64,000 nt of DNA from Erythrobacter oryzae (GCF_030271515.1 NZ_JASCXI010000004.1:434001-498000), one strand, 5' to 3'. Positions 34,321-44,509 are shown, counted from the first letter of the stretch. Numbers and translations are program-made. The notes: generated by a model from the letters alone, not told the origin.

Positions 34321-35163
34321 TCAGCGCGGGCGGCGGGGCATGCGGTAGGGGAGCATGAACTGGACGAGGCGGCTCGAGAAGCGTCGCATGTCCAAGCTCT
34401 CCTGCACCGCGACCACCTCCTCGCCAAGGAAGCGCGAGGCGAGTTCGGAGCGGGCGTAGAAGGGGGTGTCCTCCCACGTCCGGCGCACCTCGGCGACGCC
34501 GATGTCGGAGCGGGTGCGGCGGGTGATGCCCCAGCGGCTGTCGGGCAGGGCGGCGATGGGGGGCAGCTCGACCGGCTCGGGCACGCCGTGGCGGTCGAAC
34601 CGGAGGGCACTGGCGAAGAGCGAGCCGTCCCCGCGCTCGCCCTCGTAGCACACCAGCGCGCCCGACTTGAGGTGGGCGCGCGACCAGTGCCAGGTGTTGA
34701 AGCCGCTCTCGAGCGGCTCGGCCCCGCGGTTGTGGTCGAGATAGGCCTTGCCGCTCCAGCTGCAATCGGGGGAGGTCATGGCGACCTCGATCCGGGCGCA
34801 GGGGGCAAGGCAGTGCCAGATGTGGTTCTCGGCGGGGTCGAGGGCGAAGGCGGCGCGGTTGAGCATCTCGGGGTAGACCCTGACGGTGCCGGTCACCTTG
34901 CGCTGCCAGGGGACGAACAGGCGGGTGTCGCCCTCGACGATGTCGATGGTGAGCGCCCCGCCCTCCCAGCGCACATTGCTGGGGCCGATGGCGAGGGTGG
35001 CGGCGTCGCGCTGGACGGCGGCGCGGCCGCGCTCGGTCATCACCCAGCGGTGCTGGGGCCCGTAGAGCGCGACGTTGAGGCAGGCATGGTCGAGCGGGTC
35101 GTGGCGGCCGGAGCGCTTGTAGTAGGGCGAGAAGACCGAGCCCAGGAAGGCGATGATGGTCAG
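34321..35163 (-). CDS. crtC: carotenoid 1,2-hydratase CrtC (start uncertain)
   Basis: The protein matches hydroxyneurosporene synthase, which adds water to the terminal double bond of acyclic carotenoids. It has TIIAFLGSVFSPYYKRSGR at the start, CLNVALYG, ARIEV, FNTWHWSRA, and PFYARSELAS late. In-frame sequence that also looks like CrtC (PAGGYTWWYVDAISDDG) extends upstream to about 35240, inside crtD. No ATG, GTG or TTG exists in this frame between 35163 and 35442. The coordinate given uses a CTG at 35163 that overlaps the crtD stop as CTGA, giving 280 residues, close to the Rhodobacter length. A longer product or a frameshift is possible. Confidence 0.8.
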   Translation of the reverse strand: MTIIAFLGSVFSPYYKRSGRHDPLDHACLNVALYGPQHRWVMTERGRAAVQRDAATLAIGPSNVRWEGGALTIDIVEGDTRLFVPWQRKVTGTVRVYPEMLNRAAFALDPAENHIWHCLAPCARIEVAMTSPDCSWSGKAYLDHNRGAEPLESGFNTWHWSRAHLKSGALVCYEGERGDGSLFASALRFDRHGVPEPVELPPIAALPDSRWGITRRTRSDIGVAEVRRTWEDTPFYARSELASRFLGEEVVAVQESLDMRRFSSRLVQFMLPYRMPRRPR

Positions 35164-36725
35164 CCCGTGCTGCCCGTCGTCGGAGATGGCATCGACATAC
35201 CACCAGGTGTAGCCGCCTGCCGGGATCGCCTCGTCGAAGCGAGGTCCTTCGCGATCACCCGCGTGGCCAGCTGCCCGGACAAGGCTGCCATGGGGACGCC
35301 GGCCGCCGGATGGGTCGCCCCGCCCGTGCAGTAGAGACCGGGCAGCCGGGTCCTCGGACCCTGCCGCTGGAAGGAGGCCGCCCAGCCGTGCGACGCTCGC
35401 CCATAGAGGGCGCCGCCCGTGGCCGGGAAGAGGTGCTCCCAATCCTCGGGCGTCATGAGCCGATGCGGGAAGGGCTCGTCCAGTGTCAGGCCGCAGCGCC
35501 GAAGCGTTGCCATCATGGCGCGTGTGCATCGGTCTCTCTCCTCGGGGGTGTAGGCGTGGACGTCTCCGTCGGCAGGGGCGTTGACGATGATCTGGAGGCG
35601 CTCGCGCCCAGTCGGCGGGGGCGCGTGGTGGTCGGCGCCGCGGTCAATGGCGCAGACGTAGACGGTGGGCTCTGCGGGCGTGCGGCCGGCGCCGATGTCG
35701 GCGAACTCGGCGCGGTAATCGCGGGAGAAGAAGACGTTATGGTGGGTGAGCGCGGCCCCGCGCGTCTCGGCATGGGCATACCAGACCAGCGCGGAGAGCG
35801 AGCGTTTGGGCCTCGGGATCGCAGGCACGGCACGCTGTGCCGCCGCGCCGAAGCGGCCGGTGGCGAGCGCGGAAGGGTCGCCGTTGCAGATGACGGTGTC
35901 GGCCGGGATGACCTCGCCCGACGCCAGCCTGACCCCGCTGGTGCGGCCCTTGGCGACGAGCACCTCGGCGACGGCAGCACCCGTGCGCACCCTTGCCCCC
36001 TGCCGCTCGGCAAGGCTGGCGAGCGCCCTGGCAAGCGCGTGAATGCCCCCCTCGATCAGCCACACCCCGCGCGCCTCGAGATGCGCGATCAGCATCAGCG
36101 TCGCAGGGGCCTTGAAGGGCGAGGAGCCGCAATAGGTGGCGTAGCGCCCGAACAGCTGCTGCAAGCGCGGGTCCCTGAAGTGCTCGCCCAGCGCCGCCCA
36201 CATCCCGTCGAAGGGCCGCATCGCCAGCATCTCGGGGAGCTTGGAGAGGCCCATGCGCCACATCATCGGCAGCGGCGTGCTCGCCTTGTCGCCGTGGAGG
36301 AAGGGGTCCTCGAGCACTCTGAAAATCCGCGCCGCCTCGGCTGCGAAGGCGGCATAGCCGCGCGCAGCCTCCGCCCCGGCAAACTTGCCGACCGCATCGA
36401 CGCTCGCGTTATGGTCGGCGAAGAGATCGAGATGCCCGCTTGCATCGTCCCACCAGTGGCGCGCCAGCACATCGGCCTTGCGGACCGTCACATGATCCTC
36501 GAGCCGCGCGCCGCAAGCCGCGAAGATGGCGTCGAACACCCCGCGATAGGTGAAGACCGTCGGCCCGCCGTCGATCTCCACGCCATCCACCTCGACCCGG
36601 CGCGCCTTGCCCCCGACCCAGGCCTCTTTCTCGAGCACCGTAACGTCGCACCCGCGCGCGGCCAGCAGCGCGGCGCTGGTCAGCCCGCCGATGCCTGCAC
36701 CGATGACGACGACTCGCCCGTTCAC
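35160..36725 (-). CDS. crtD: methoxyneurosporene dehydrogenase CrtD
   Basis: A 521-residue FAD enzyme of the phytoene-desaturase family. The dinucleotide motif VVIGAGIGGLTSAALLAARG is at residues 5-24, followed by EKEAWVGGKARR. The C-terminal family block GLYCTGGATHPAAGVPMAALSGQLA is near residue 470. It introduces the 3,4 double bond of spheroidene/spirilloxanthin-type carotenoids. The start is GTG behind GAGGG. The last 20-25 residues after the conserved block are low in conservation, and their bases overlap CrtC-like sequence in another frame. It is divergent from crtF across a PpsR palindrome. Confidence 0.93.
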   Translation of the reverse strand: MNGRVVVIGAGIGGLTSAALLAARGCDVTVLEKEAWVGGKARRVEVDGVEIDGGPTVFTYRGVFDAIFAACGARLEDHVTVRKADVLARHWWDDASGHLDLFADHNASVDAVGKFAGAEAARGYAAFAAEAARIFRVLEDPFLHGDKASTPLPMMWRMGLSKLPEMLAMRPFDGMWAALGEHFRDPRLQQLFGRYATYCGSSPFKAPATLMLIAHLEARGVWLIEGGIHALARALASLAERQGARVRTGAAVAEVLVAKGRTSGVRLASGEVIPADTVICNGDPSALATGRFGAAAQRAVPAIPRPKRSLSALVWYAHAETRGAALTHHNVFFSRDYRAEFADIGAGRTPAEPTVYVCAIDRGADHHAPPPTGRERLQIIVNAPADGDVHAYTPEERDRCTRAMMATLRRCGLTLDEPFPHRLMTPEDWEHLFPATGGALYGRASHGWAASFQRQGPRTRLPGLYCTGGATHPAAGVPMAALSGQLATRVIAKDLASTRRSRQAATPGGMSMPSPTTGSTG

Positions 36726-36779
36726 TTGCCCTCGCTCCCGTCGATCCTACGCGATTATCATTGACCTTACGCCGCCATC

Positions 36780-36797
36780 TGTCCAACTATTTAGACA
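36780..36797. promoter_or_regulatory. PpsR/CrtJ operator in the crtD/crtF divergent promoter
   Basis: Perfect TGT-N12-ACA palindrome (TGTCCAACTATTTAGACA) in the 96-base gap between the divergent crtD and crtF starts. PpsR binding at such sites represses pigment genes under oxygen or light in purple bacteria. Confidence 0.8.
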
Positions 36798-36821
36798 TAT
36801 GGCCTGTAAAGCATCCCGCAA

Positions 36822-37946
36822 GTGAGCCGCTGGACGGCCTTAAGGCTCGGCTATGTGGCGCGCCGCAACCGGGTGTTTGCCTCGCCAAAGTTCCAGCACT
36901 GGGCCGCCCGCCTGCCGGTGATCAGGTGGATCGCCAGGAGCCGCGCCAATGGTGCCTTCGACCTGCTCGCGGGCTTCGCCTATTCGCAGGTCCTGCGCGC
37001 CTATGTCGAAGGCGGGCTGTTCGACATCCTCAAGGACGGCCCCCTCGGCGCGCGGGCGATCGCGGGGCGGATGGGCCTGACCGAGGATGCCGCCCTCACC
37101 CTGCTGCGCGCCGGGCGCCCGCTGATGCTGTCGGAGGAGCCTGCGCCCGATCACTGGATGCTTGGCGAGCAAGGCGCTGTATTCGCATCCAATCCCGGCG
37201 TGCAGGCGATGGTGCGCCACCACCGCCTGCTCTATGCCGACCTCGCCGACCCACTCGCCCTGCTGCGCACCGACCGCAAGGAGCCGACCTCGCTCTCGCG
37301 CTTCTGGACTTATGCCGGAGCGCTCCAGGGCGTGGCCGAAAGGGGCGAGGACACGGCAGAATATTCCCAGCTCATGGCCGCCTCGCAGCACTTCGTCGCC
37401 GACGAGGTGCTGGCGAGCATGGCCTTCCGCGATGTGCGCAAGCTGCTCGATGTCGGCGGGGGGCACGGGGCGTTCCTGCGGCATATCGGCACGGCATGGC
37501 CGCATCTGAAGCTTGGCCTGTTCGACCTGCCCGAAGTCGCGACGACGGGCGCGGGCGTGCTCGGCGCGGCGCTGGGCGAGACCCGCGTCACCGCGCATCC
37601 GGGCAATTTCTTCAGCGATTCCATACCACAGGGCTACGACATGGTGTCGCTGATCCGTATCCTGCACGATCACGACGATGGCCCGGCGCAGGCGCTGCTC
37701 GCCAATATCCGCAAGAGCCTTGCCCCCGGCGCGCGCCTCCTCATCGCCGAGCCGATGGCGCGCATCCCCGGCAGCGAGGCGATGGGTGAGGCCTTCTTCG
37801 GCCTCTACCTCTGGGCGATGGGCTCGGGCCGCCCGCGCAGCCCGGCCGAAATCATCGCCATGACCCGCGCCGCGGGCTTTGCCAGCGCGCGCTTCGTCGC
37901 AACCGCGCAACCGGTCAACGCAAGCGTGATTATCGCCACCGCCTGA
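36822..37946 (+). CDS. crtF: carotenoid O-methyltransferase CrtF
   Basis: A 374-residue SAM-dependent O-methyltransferase of the plant-type/acetylserotonin family, with an N-terminal dimerisation domain and the SAM motif KLLDVGGGHGAFLRHIG near residue 206. IPQGYDMVSLIRILHDHDD and RLLIAEPMA follow. It methylates the tertiary hydroxyl made by CrtC. The start is GTG; no strong ribosome site is seen. It is the first gene of the crtF side of the divergent promoter and stops just before the bchC promoter. Confidence 0.92.
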   Translation: MSRWTALRLGYVARRNRVFASPKFQHWAARLPVIRWIARSRANGAFDLLAGFAYSQVLRAYVEGGLFDILKDGPLGARAIAGRMGLTEDAALTLLRAGRPLMLSEEPAPDHWMLGEQGAVFASNPGVQAMVRHHRLLYADLADPLALLRTDRKEPTSLSRFWTYAGALQGVAERGEDTAEYSQLMAASQHFVADEVLASMAFRDVRKLLDVGGGHGAFLRHIGTAWPHLKLGLFDLPEVATTGAGVLGAALGETRVTAHPGNFFSDSIPQGYDMVSLIRILHDHDDGPAQALLANIRKSLAPGARLLIAEPMARIPGSEAMGEAFFGLYLWAMGSGRPRSPAEIIAMTRAAGFASARFVATAQPVNASVIIATA

Positions 37947-37954
37947 CGATAAAA

Positions 37955-37995
37955 TGTCCAATCGGTTTGACAGTCAGGAACGTAAGGCGTAGCAC
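37955..37995 (+). promoter_or_regulatory. bchC promoter with overlapping PpsR operator
   Basis: A perfect TGT-N12-ACA palindrome (37955-37972) ends in TTGACA (37967-37972), which fits a sigma-70 -35 box. A 17-base spacer leads to TAGCAC (37990-37995) as -10. PpsR would block the -35 element. This promoter should drive bchCXYZ and, by readthrough, pufBALM. Confidence 0.75.
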
Positions 37996-38073
37996 ACAGT
38001 TGGGAGAACGTAGCTGCGGGGTTTTCGACTCGGCGTTCGCGCCTCGAATCCACCCCTCAGGGAGACCGAGGAA

Positions 38074-39021
38074 ATGAACACGTTGGCCGTCATTCTCGAA
38101 GCACCGGAGCGCCTCGCTCTCCGGGCGCTTGAGATGAAGCCCGTGGAGGCCTCGGATGTTCTCGTCGAAATCGCCTGGAGCGGGATCAGCACCGGCACAG
38201 AGAAACTCCTCTTCACCGGCCGCATGCCGCCCTTCCCGGGGCTCGGCTATCCGCTGGTGCCCGGTTACGAATCGGTCGGCCGCATCACCGATGCCGGGCC
38301 CGAAGCCCGCGCCCGGATCGGCGACTGGGTCTTCGTTCCAGGAGCCAATTGCTACACCGATGCGCGCGGCCTCTTCGGGGGCACAGCGCGCCGCGTGATA
38401 GTGCCGTCGGCGCGGGCGTTGCCGATCCCCGAACACCTCGGCGAGGCCGGGGTGCTCTGTGCCCTCGCGGCGACGGCACTACACGCGATCAAGGGCGGCT
38501 TTGCCCGGCGTGAGGCGCTGCCCGATCTCATCATCGGCCACGGCGTCTTGGGCCGCCTGCTCGCCCGGCTGACGCTGGCGCTGGGCGGCGCGGCTCCCAC
38601 CGTGTGGGAAACCAACCCCGCCCGCCGCTCGGGCGCTGTTGGCTACAACGTCATCGACCCCGCCGCCGACGAGCGCCGCGATTACCACGCGATCTATGAT
38701 GCCAGCGGCGACGCGGGCCTGATCGACGAGCTCATCATGCGCCTCGCCAAGGGCGGCGAGATCGTGCTCGCGGGCTTCTATTCCGAACGCGTCAGCTTCG
38801 CCTTTCCGGCCGCCTTCATGCGCGAGGCGCATTTCCGCGTCGCCGCCGAATGGCAGCCGGGCGACCTCGCCGAAACGCGGGCGCTGATCGAATGCGGGAG
38901 GCTCGACCTCAAGGGCCTCGTCACCAACCGGCGTCCTGCCGGCGAGGCGCTAGACGCCTACCCCCAAGCCTTCAGCGATCCCGATTGCCTGAAGATGGTT
39001 CTCGATTGGAGCGAATGCTGA
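38074..39021 (+). CDS. bchC: bacteriochlorophyllide a dehydrogenase BchC
   Basis: A 315-residue zinc-free medium-chain dehydrogenase: [18 protein letters not shown] in the first half, [11 protein letters not shown], and the cofactor region [15 protein letters not shown] near residue 150. It oxidises the 3-hydroxyethyl group to acetyl, the last ring modification to bacteriochlorophyllide a. GAGGAA precedes the ATG. The stop overlaps the bchX start by one base (TGATG). Confidence 0.95.
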   Translation: MNTLAVILEAPERLALRALEMKPVEASDVLVEIAWSGISTGTEKLLFTGRMPPFPGLGYPLVPGYESVGRITDAGPEARARIGDWVFVPGANCYTDARGLFGGTARRVIVPSARALPIPEHLGEAGVLCALAATALHAIKGGFARREALPDLIIGHGVLGRLLARLTLALGGAAPTVWETNPARRSGAVGYNVIDPAADERRDYHAIYDASGDAGLIDELIMRLAKGGEIVLAGFYSERVSFAFPAAFMREAHFRVAAEWQPGDLAETRALIECGRLDLKGLVTNRRPAGEALDAYPQAFSDPDCLKMVLDWSEC

Positions 39022-40010
39022 TGTCCGTGCTTGATACCCAGGCGGCCAACCTTCGCGACGAGGCTTCGCATGAGCCCGATCCGGTCCACACCGGCGAGGT
39101 GAAGAGCGAAACCCAGATCATCGCGATCTACGGCAAGGGCGGCAGCGGCAAGAGCTTCGCGCTCGCCAATTTGAGCTACATGATGGCCCAGCAGGGCAAG
39201 CGCGTGTTGCTGATCGGCTGCGATCCGAAGAGCGACACCACCAGCCTCCTGTTCGGCGGCAAGGCGACGCCCTCGATCATCGAGACCTCCAGCCGCAAGA
39301 AGCTTGCAGGCGAGGAAGTGCGCATCGAGGATGTGTGCTTCCAGCGCGACGGCGTCTTCGCGATGGAGCTCGGCGGCCCCGAAGTCGGCCGCGGCTGCGG
39401 CGGGCGCGGGATCATCCACGGCTTCGAGACGCTCGAGAAGCTCGGCTTCCACGATTGGGGCTTCGATTACGTCCTGCTCGACTTTCTGGGTGACGTGGTG
39501 TGCGGCGGCTTCGGCCTGCCGATCGCGCGGGACATGTGCCAGAAGGTGATCGTGGTCGGCTCGAACGACCTGCAATCGCTCTATGTCGCGAACAACGTGT
39601 GCCAGGCGGTCGAGTATTTCCGCAAGATGGGCGGGAACGTCGGCGTCGCGGGCATGATCGTCAACAAGGACGACGGCACGGGCGAGGCCCATGCCTTTGC
39701 CGAGGCCGTGGGCATCCCGGTGCTGACCGCGATCCCCGCCAACGAGGACATCCGCCGCAAGAGCGCCAATTACCAGATCATCGGCATCCCCGGCGGCGAG
39801 TGGGGCAGCCTGTTCGAAACCCTGGCCGAGAATGTCGCCACCGCTCCGCCGCTGCGGCCCAACCCGCTCGATCAGGACGGGCTGCTCGGCCTGTTCAGCG
39901 CCGATGTGGTGGGCGGCAATGTCGAGCTCGTCCCCGCGACCCAGGCCGACATGCGCGGCGGCGTGTTCGAGACGAGGCCCAGCCTCGAAGTGGTCTACGA
40001 CGAGGCATGA
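39021..40010 (+). CDS. bchX: chlorophyllide reductase iron protein BchX
   Basis: A 329-residue nitrogenase-iron-protein-like ATPase with the P-loop IYGKGGSGKS near residue 37 and IGCDPKSDTT. The two cluster-ligand cysteines are in GRGCGGRG and DVVCGGFG. It passes electrons with ATP hydrolysis to BchYZ, reducing chlorophyllide ring B. I chose the ATG at 39021, nine bases behind GGAG; an ATG at 39015 is only three bases from it. bchY starts within the stop (ATGA). Confidence 0.96.
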   Translation: MSVLDTQAANLRDEASHEPDPVHTGEVKSETQIIAIYGKGGSGKSFALANLSYMMAQQGKRVLLIGCDPKSDTTSLLFGGKATPSIIETSSRKKLAGEEVRIEDVCFQRDGVFAMELGGPEVGRGCGGRGIIHGFETLEKLGFHDWGFDYVLLDFLGDVVCGGFGLPIARDMCQKVIVVGSNDLQSLYVANNVCQAVEYFRKMGGNVGVAGMIVNKDDGTGEAHAFAEAVGIPVLTAIPANEDIRRKSANYQIIGIPGGEWGSLFETLAENVATAPPLRPNPLDQDGLLGLFSADVVGGNVELVPATQADMRGGVFETRPSLEVVYDEA

Positions 40011-41536
40011 GCGAGCATTCCGCCTTTGACGCGCCCCAGCGCTCTGCCGACCGGATCGATCTCGATCCCGGTGCGGGCGCCTGCGCGTCCAAGGACACCA
40101 TGAACGAGGCCGCCCGCGCCGCCGGCAAGAGCGAGATCCTCGATCAGTATGCGGCCGACTACCCCGTCGGCCCGCATGACCAACCCCAATCCATGTGCCC
40201 CGCGTTCGGGTCACTCCGGGTGGGCCTGAGAATGCGGCGCACTGCGACCGTGCTCTCGGGCTCGGCCTGCTGCGTCTATGGCCTGACCTTCACCTCGCAC
40301 TTCTACGGCGCGCGGCGGACGGTGGGCTATGTGCCCTTCTCCTCGGAAACGCTGGTGACGGGCAAGCTGTTCGAGGACATCAAGGAAGCGGTCGAAGGCC
40401 TCGCCGATCCCGAGCTCTATGACGCCATCGTGGTCACCAACCTGTGTGTCCCCACCGCGAGCGGCGTGCCGCTGCGGCTGCTCGGCAAGGCGATCAACGG
40501 CGTGCGGATCATCGGCATCGATGTCCCCGGCTTCGGCATCCCGACCCACGCCGAGGCGAAGGACGTGCTGGCGGGCGCGATGCTGCAATATGCCCGCGAG
40601 GAAGTGATGAGCGGGCCGGTTGCGGCCCCGCGCGAACGCTCCGACCTGCCCTCGGTGGCGCTGCTGGGCGAGATGTTCCCGGCCGATCCGGTGGTGATCG
40701 GCCAGATGTTGGCACCTCTCGGCCTTGCTGCCGGGCCGGTCGTCCCGACCCGCGAATGGCGCGAGCTTTATGCCGCATTGGATTGCGCGGTCGTCGCCGC
40801 GATCCACCCCTTTTACACCGCTTCGATCCGCGAATTCGAAGCCGCCGGCCGCCCGGTCATCGGCTCCGCCCCCGTTGGCGCGGACGGCACCGCCGCCTGG
40901 TTGCAATCGCTGGGCGATGTCATGGGCCTGCCGCAGGCCAAGGTCGACGGCGTCAAGAACGCGATGATCGCCGCCTGCAAGGGCGCGCTCGCCAATATGC
41001 CGATCAAGGGGCGGATCACCGTCTCGGGCTATGAAGGCTCCGAGCTGCTGGTCGCCCGCCTGCTGGTCGAAAGCGGCGCGGATGTGCGCTATGTCGGCTC
41101 CGCCTGCCCGCGCACCAAGTGGTCAGACGCCGACCGCGAATGGCTCGAGGCGCGCGGCGTGCAGGTGCAGTTCCGCGCGAGCCTCGAACAGGACATCGCC
41201 GCGGTCGAGGAATACCGCCCCGATCTCGCGATTGGCACCACGCCCGTCGTGCAGCACGCCAAGGCCAAGGCGATTCCCGCCCTCTATTTCACCAACCTGA
41301 TCTCCGCGCGCCCGCTGATGGGCCCGGCGGGGGCTGGCAGCCTTGCGACCGTGATCAACGCCGCGATGGGCAACAAGGCGCGCTTCGATGCGATGCGCGA
41401 TTTCTTCGAAGGCGTCGGCACTGAACATGCCGCGGGCGTGTGGGAAGACCTCCCGGTCGACCGGCCCAAGTTCCGCAAGAAATACGCCGCCTTGAACGAG
41501 GCCGCGCGCAAGGCGTCGGAGGCGATCGGCACATGA
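40007..41536 (+). CDS. bchY: chlorophyllide reductase subunit BchY
   Basis: A 509-residue subunit of the NifDK-like catalytic component. Cluster-ligand cysteines are visible in SMCPAFGSL and SGSACCVYG in the first 90 residues. [24 protein letters not shown] and [12 protein letters not shown] follow. With BchZ it binds the substrate and a 4Fe-4S cluster for ring B reduction. The frame is open upstream inside bchX, but the ATG at 40007 overlaps the bchX stop as ATGA. Confidence 0.95.
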   Translation: MSEHSAFDAPQRSADRIDLDPGAGACASKDTMNEAARAAGKSEILDQYAADYPVGPHDQPQSMCPAFGSLRVGLRMRRTATVLSGSACCVYGLTFTSHFYGARRTVGYVPFSSETLVTGKLFEDIKEAVEGLADPELYDAIVVTNLCVPTASGVPLRLLGKAINGVRIIGIDVPGFGIPTHAEAKDVLAGAMLQYAREEVMSGPVAAPRERSDLPSVALLGEMFPADPVVIGQMLAPLGLAAGPVVPTREWRELYAALDCAVVAAIHPFYTASIREFEAAGRPVIGSAPVGADGTAAWLQSLGDVMGLPQAKVDGVKNAMIAACKGALANMPIKGRITVSGYEGSELLVARLLVESGADVRYVGSACPRTKWSDADREWLEARGVQVQFRASLEQDIAAVEEYRPDLAIGTTPVVQHAKAKAIPALYFTNLISARPLMGPAGAGSLATVINAAMGNKARFDAMRDFFEGVGTEHAAGVWEDLPVDRPKFRKKYAALNEAARKASEAIGT

Positions 41537-42978
41537 CGCTCGTCCTCGATCATGATCGCGCCGGCGGTTACTGGGGCGCCACCTACGTCTTCACTGCGGT
41601 GAAGGGCTTGCAGGTCATCATCGACGGCCCGGTCGGCTGCGAGAACCTGCCCGTCACCAGCGTCCTGCACTACACCGACGCCCTGCCCCCGCACGAACTC
41701 CCCATCGTCGTCACCGGCTTGGGCGAGGAAGAGCTGGGCAAGACCGGCACCGAAGGCGCGATGAAGCGCGCGTGGAAGACCCTCGATCCCGAACTGCCCG
41801 CCGTGGTCGTCACCGGCTCGATCGCCGAGATGATCGGCGGCGGCGTCACGCCCGAGGGCACCAATATCAAGCGCTTCCTGCCGCGCACCATCGACGAGGA
41901 CCAGTGGCAATCGGCTGACCGCGCGCTGACCTGGCTGTGGACCGAATTCGGCCCCAAGAAGATGCCCGCCCGCCGCGAGAGGCGCGAGGGCGAGAAGCCG
42001 GTCGTCAACATCATCGGGCCGAGCTACGGCATGTTCAACATGCCCTCCGACCTCGCCGAGATCCGCCGTCTGGTCGAAGGCATCGGCGCGGAAGTCGGCG
42101 TGGTCTTCCCGCTCGGCACCCACCTTGCCGACATCGCCAAGCTGGCGAACGCGGACGCCAATGTCTGCCTCTACCGCGAGTTCGGCCGCAATCTGTGCGA
42201 GACGCTCGAGCGGCCCTATTTCCAGGCCCCCGTCGGCCTGTCGCAGACCACCAAGTTCCTGCGCGCGCTCGCCGCCGAGCTCGGGCTCGACCCCGAGCCC
42301 TTCATCGAGCGCGAGAAGCACACCACCATCAAGCCCCTGTGGGACCTGTGGCGTTCGGTCACGCAGGACTTCTTCGGCACCGCGAGCTTCGGCATCGTCG
42401 CTAACGAGACTTACGCGCGTGGCATCCGCCACTTCCTCGAAGACGACATGGGCCTGCCCTGCGCCTTCGCTTTCTCGCGCTGCGCCGGCGTGAAGCCCAA
42501 GAACGAGGACGTGCGCGCCGCGATTCGCGCCAACCCGCCGCTGGTGGTGTTCGGCAGCTATAACGAGCGCATGTACATGGCCGAGTGCGGCGCGCGCGGG
42601 ATGTATATCCCCGCAAGCTTCCCCGGCGCGGCGATCCGCCGCCACACCGGCACGCCCTTCATGGGCTATTCGGGCGCGACCTATCTGGTGCAGGAAGTGT
42701 GCAATGCGCTGTTCGATGCGCTGTTCCACATCCTCCCGCTCGGCACCGAGATGGACAAGGTCGATCCGACCCCGGCGCGCAACGAGGCCCAATTGACCTG
42801 GGACAATGACGCCAAGGCCAAGCTCGACCAGCTTGTCGAAGCGCAGCCGGTGCTGATCCGCATCTCCGCCGCCAAGCGCTTGCGCGACGCGGCCGAGCGG
42901 ACCGCGCGCCAGCGGGGCGAGACCACAGTTACGGCAGATTGCCTCGCCGAGGCACTGCTCGAAGGAACGGGAGCATGA
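41533..42978 (+). CDS. bchZ: chlorophyllide reductase subunit BchZ
   Basis: A 481-residue partner of BchY. It opens with the conserved [40 protein letters not shown] block (Cys ligand in VGCENLP) and has [23 protein letters not shown] and [20 protein letters not shown]. The start overlaps the bchY stop and its own stop overlaps a short ORF that leads into pufB. The pufB promoter may lie inside its 3' part. Confidence 0.95.
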   Translation: MTLVLDHDRAGGYWGATYVFTAVKGLQVIIDGPVGCENLPVTSVLHYTDALPPHELPIVVTGLGEEELGKTGTEGAMKRAWKTLDPELPAVVVTGSIAEMIGGGVTPEGTNIKRFLPRTIDEDQWQSADRALTWLWTEFGPKKMPARRERREGEKPVVNIIGPSYGMFNMPSDLAEIRRLVEGIGAEVGVVFPLGTHLADIAKLANADANVCLYREFGRNLCETLERPYFQAPVGLSQTTKFLRALAAELGLDPEPFIEREKHTTIKPLWDLWRSVTQDFFGTASFGIVANETYARGIRHFLEDDMGLPCAFAFSRCAGVKPKNEDVRAAIRANPPLVVFGSYNERMYMAECGARGMYIPASFPGAAIRRHTGTPFMGYSGATYLVQEVCNALFDALFHILPLGTEMDKVDPTPARNEAQLTWDNDAKAKLDQLVEAQPVLIRISAAKRLRDAAERTARQRGETTVTADCLAEALLEGTGA

Positions 42979-43163
42979 CGATGATGCAAACCGCCCTTCA
43001 CCACCCTTTGTCGCTGCTGCGGGCAATCCCCGCATCGGCACAAGCCCATGCCCCCCTTCCACAGGGGGCTCTCCAATCCACGTGGGGGATCACGCGGGGA
43101 TGCCGACGGGGGCCTTCGGGCTTCCACTCACACCCAACTGAACGGAGACAACCCAATGAATGA
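42975..43163 (+). CDS. putative 62-residue ORF in the pufQ position
   Basis: An ATG overlapping the bchZ stop (ATGA) opens a 62-residue frame that ends eight bases inside pufB. The product is His/Pro/Arg-rich with one weakly hydrophobic stretch ([13 protein letters not shown]). It does not resemble PufQ, which sits at this place in Rhodobacter. The interval also holds a stem-loop (GCCCCC 43050-43055 with GGGGGC 43064-43069) and the pufB ribosome site. It may instead be leader RNA, so coding status is doubtful. Confidence 0.35.
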   Translation: MTMMQTALHHPLSLLRAIPASAQAHAPLPQGALQSTWGITRGCRRGPSGFHSHPTERRQPNE

Positions 43164-43302
43164 ACGCATCGGGACTCACCTGACCCCTGAAGAGGCTCAG
43201 GAAATCCACAAGGGCTTCACGGGCACCTTCACCATCTACGTGGTGATCGCCCTCGTCGCTCACGCGCTCGTCTGGGCCGACAAGCCCTGGCTGCCGATCT
43301 GA
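43156..43302 (+). CDS. pufB: LH1 antenna beta polypeptide
   Basis: A 48-residue antenna protein: polar N-terminus (LTPEEAQEIHKGFTGTF), membrane helix, and His36 in VAHALVW as ligand of bacteriochlorophyll, ending DKPWLPI. GGAG lies nine bases ahead of the ATG. First gene of pufBALM. Upstream in-frame codons from 43048 are not part of the gene. Confidence 0.96.
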   Translation: MNERIGTHLTPEEAQEIHKGFTGTFTIYVVIALVAHALVWADKPWLPI

Positions 43303-43399
43303 TCGATAGCCGGTTTGCTGCCGCACGGCCGGGGTAATCCCTCGCGCCTTCACGGCTGACACCCCGACTATCTTTGCGAAACATTCGAAGGAATTCACC

Positions 43400-43588
43400 A
43401 TGTGGAGACTTTGGTTCTACTTTGACATCCGCCGCACCCTCGTGGCGCTGCACGTTGGTCTCGCCGTCCTGGCGTTCACCATCCACTTCATCCTGCTCAG
43501 CACCGATCGTTACAACTGGCTCGAAGACGCCAGCGCTGCGCCGGCTGCGGCTGCTGTCACCTCGTCGGAAGCTCCGGCGGCGGGATAG
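43400..43588 (+). CDS. pufA: LH1 antenna alpha polypeptide
   Basis: A 62-residue antenna protein beginning MWRLWFYFDIRRTLVALHVG, with His29 in AFTIHF as the bacteriochlorophyll ligand. The Ala/Ser/Pro-rich C-terminal tail of about 18 residues after the periplasmic NWLED is longer than strictly needed for the fold. AAGGAA precedes the ATG. A hairpin follows the stop. Confidence 0.96.
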   Translation: MWRLWFYFDIRRTLVALHVGLAVLAFTIHFILLSTDRYNWLEDASAAPAAAAVTSSEAPAAG

Positions 43589-43607
43589 CACCCACGAAAT
43601 GTGAGGG

Positions 43608-43623
43608 GGCAGGTTCGCCTGCC
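43608..43623 (+). other. UUCG-tetraloop hairpin between pufA and pufL
   Basis: GGCAGG-TTCG-CCTGCC forms a very stable stem-loop in the 96-base pufA-pufL gap. In purple bacteria hairpins at this place protect the pufBA segment from decay and set the LH1:RC ratio; that role here is inferred from position. Confidence 0.8.
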
Positions 43624-43684
43624 TGCCTCCTAACACTCGTCGACAACCTATAGCACCCGCCCTTGTGGCGAGGAGGATGGACCT

Positions 43685-44509
43685 ATGGCGCTCCTTAGTT
43701 TCGAGCGGAAATACCGCGTCCGCGGTGGCACATTGATCGGCGGCGACCTTTTCGACTTCTGGGTCGGGCCGTTTTATGTCGGATTCTTTGGAGTGACTGC
43801 GGCAATCAGCGCCCTTCTGGGCACCATGCTGATCTTTGCTGCTGCAACCCAGGGGCCGACCCTCAACCCGTGGCTCATTTCGATCAACCCGCCGCCGATC
43901 GAATATGGCCTCAGCCTCGCTCCGATGGAGCAGGGCGGATACTGGCAGATCATCACCTGCTGCGCCGTCATCGCCTTCACATCGTGGGTCGGACGGCAGG
44001 CGGAAATCTCGCGCAAGCTCGGCATGAGTTACCATGTGCCGATCGCATTCAGCGTCGCGGTTTTCGCCTATGTCTCGCTCAACGTCATCCGTCCCTTGTG
44101 GATGGGCGCGTGGGGCAACGGCTTCCCCTACGGGATCTGGACCCACCTCGAGTGGGTCTCGAACGTCGGCTACGCCTTCGGCAACTTCCACTACAACCCC
44201 GTGCACATGCTCGCGATCACGTTCTTCTTCACGAACTGTCTCGCGCTCGCGATGCATGGCGGCCTGGTGCTGTCGGCGGTCAATCCGAGCGGGGGCACCG
44301 ACGTCAAGACGCCCGAATACGAAGACACCTATTTCCGTGACTTCATCGGCTATTCGGTCGGCACGCTCGGCATTCACCGGGTGGGGCTGTTCCTGGCACT
44401 CAATGCCGGGTTCTGGAGCGCCATCTGCATCGTCATCTCCGGCACTCTGTATGTCGGCAGCTGGATCGAATTCTGGGATTTCTGGAAGAAGATCCCGATC
44501 TGGTCGTAA
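43685..44509 (+). CDS. pufL: photosynthetic reaction centre L subunit
   Basis: A 274-residue protein with five membrane helices. Pigment and iron ligands are all present one position after Rhodobacter numbering: His117, His154, His169 (accessory pigment region), His174 (special pair), His191 and His231 (non-haem iron). AGGAGG is nine bases ahead of the ATG. It pairs with PufM to hold the primary donor and quinones. Confidence 0.98.
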   Translation: MALLSFERKYRVRGGTLIGGDLFDFWVGPFYVGFFGVTAAISALLGTMLIFAAATQGPTLNPWLISINPPPIEYGLSLAPMEQGGYWQIITCCAVIAFTSWVGRQAEISRKLGMSYHVPIAFSVAVFAYVSLNVIRPLWMGAWGNGFPYGIWTHLEWVSNVGYAFGNFHYNPVHMLAITFFFTNCLALAMHGGLVLSAVNPSGGTDVKTPEYEDTYFRDFIGYSVGTLGIHRVGLFLALNAGFWSAICIVISGTLYVGSWIEFWDFWKKIPIWS

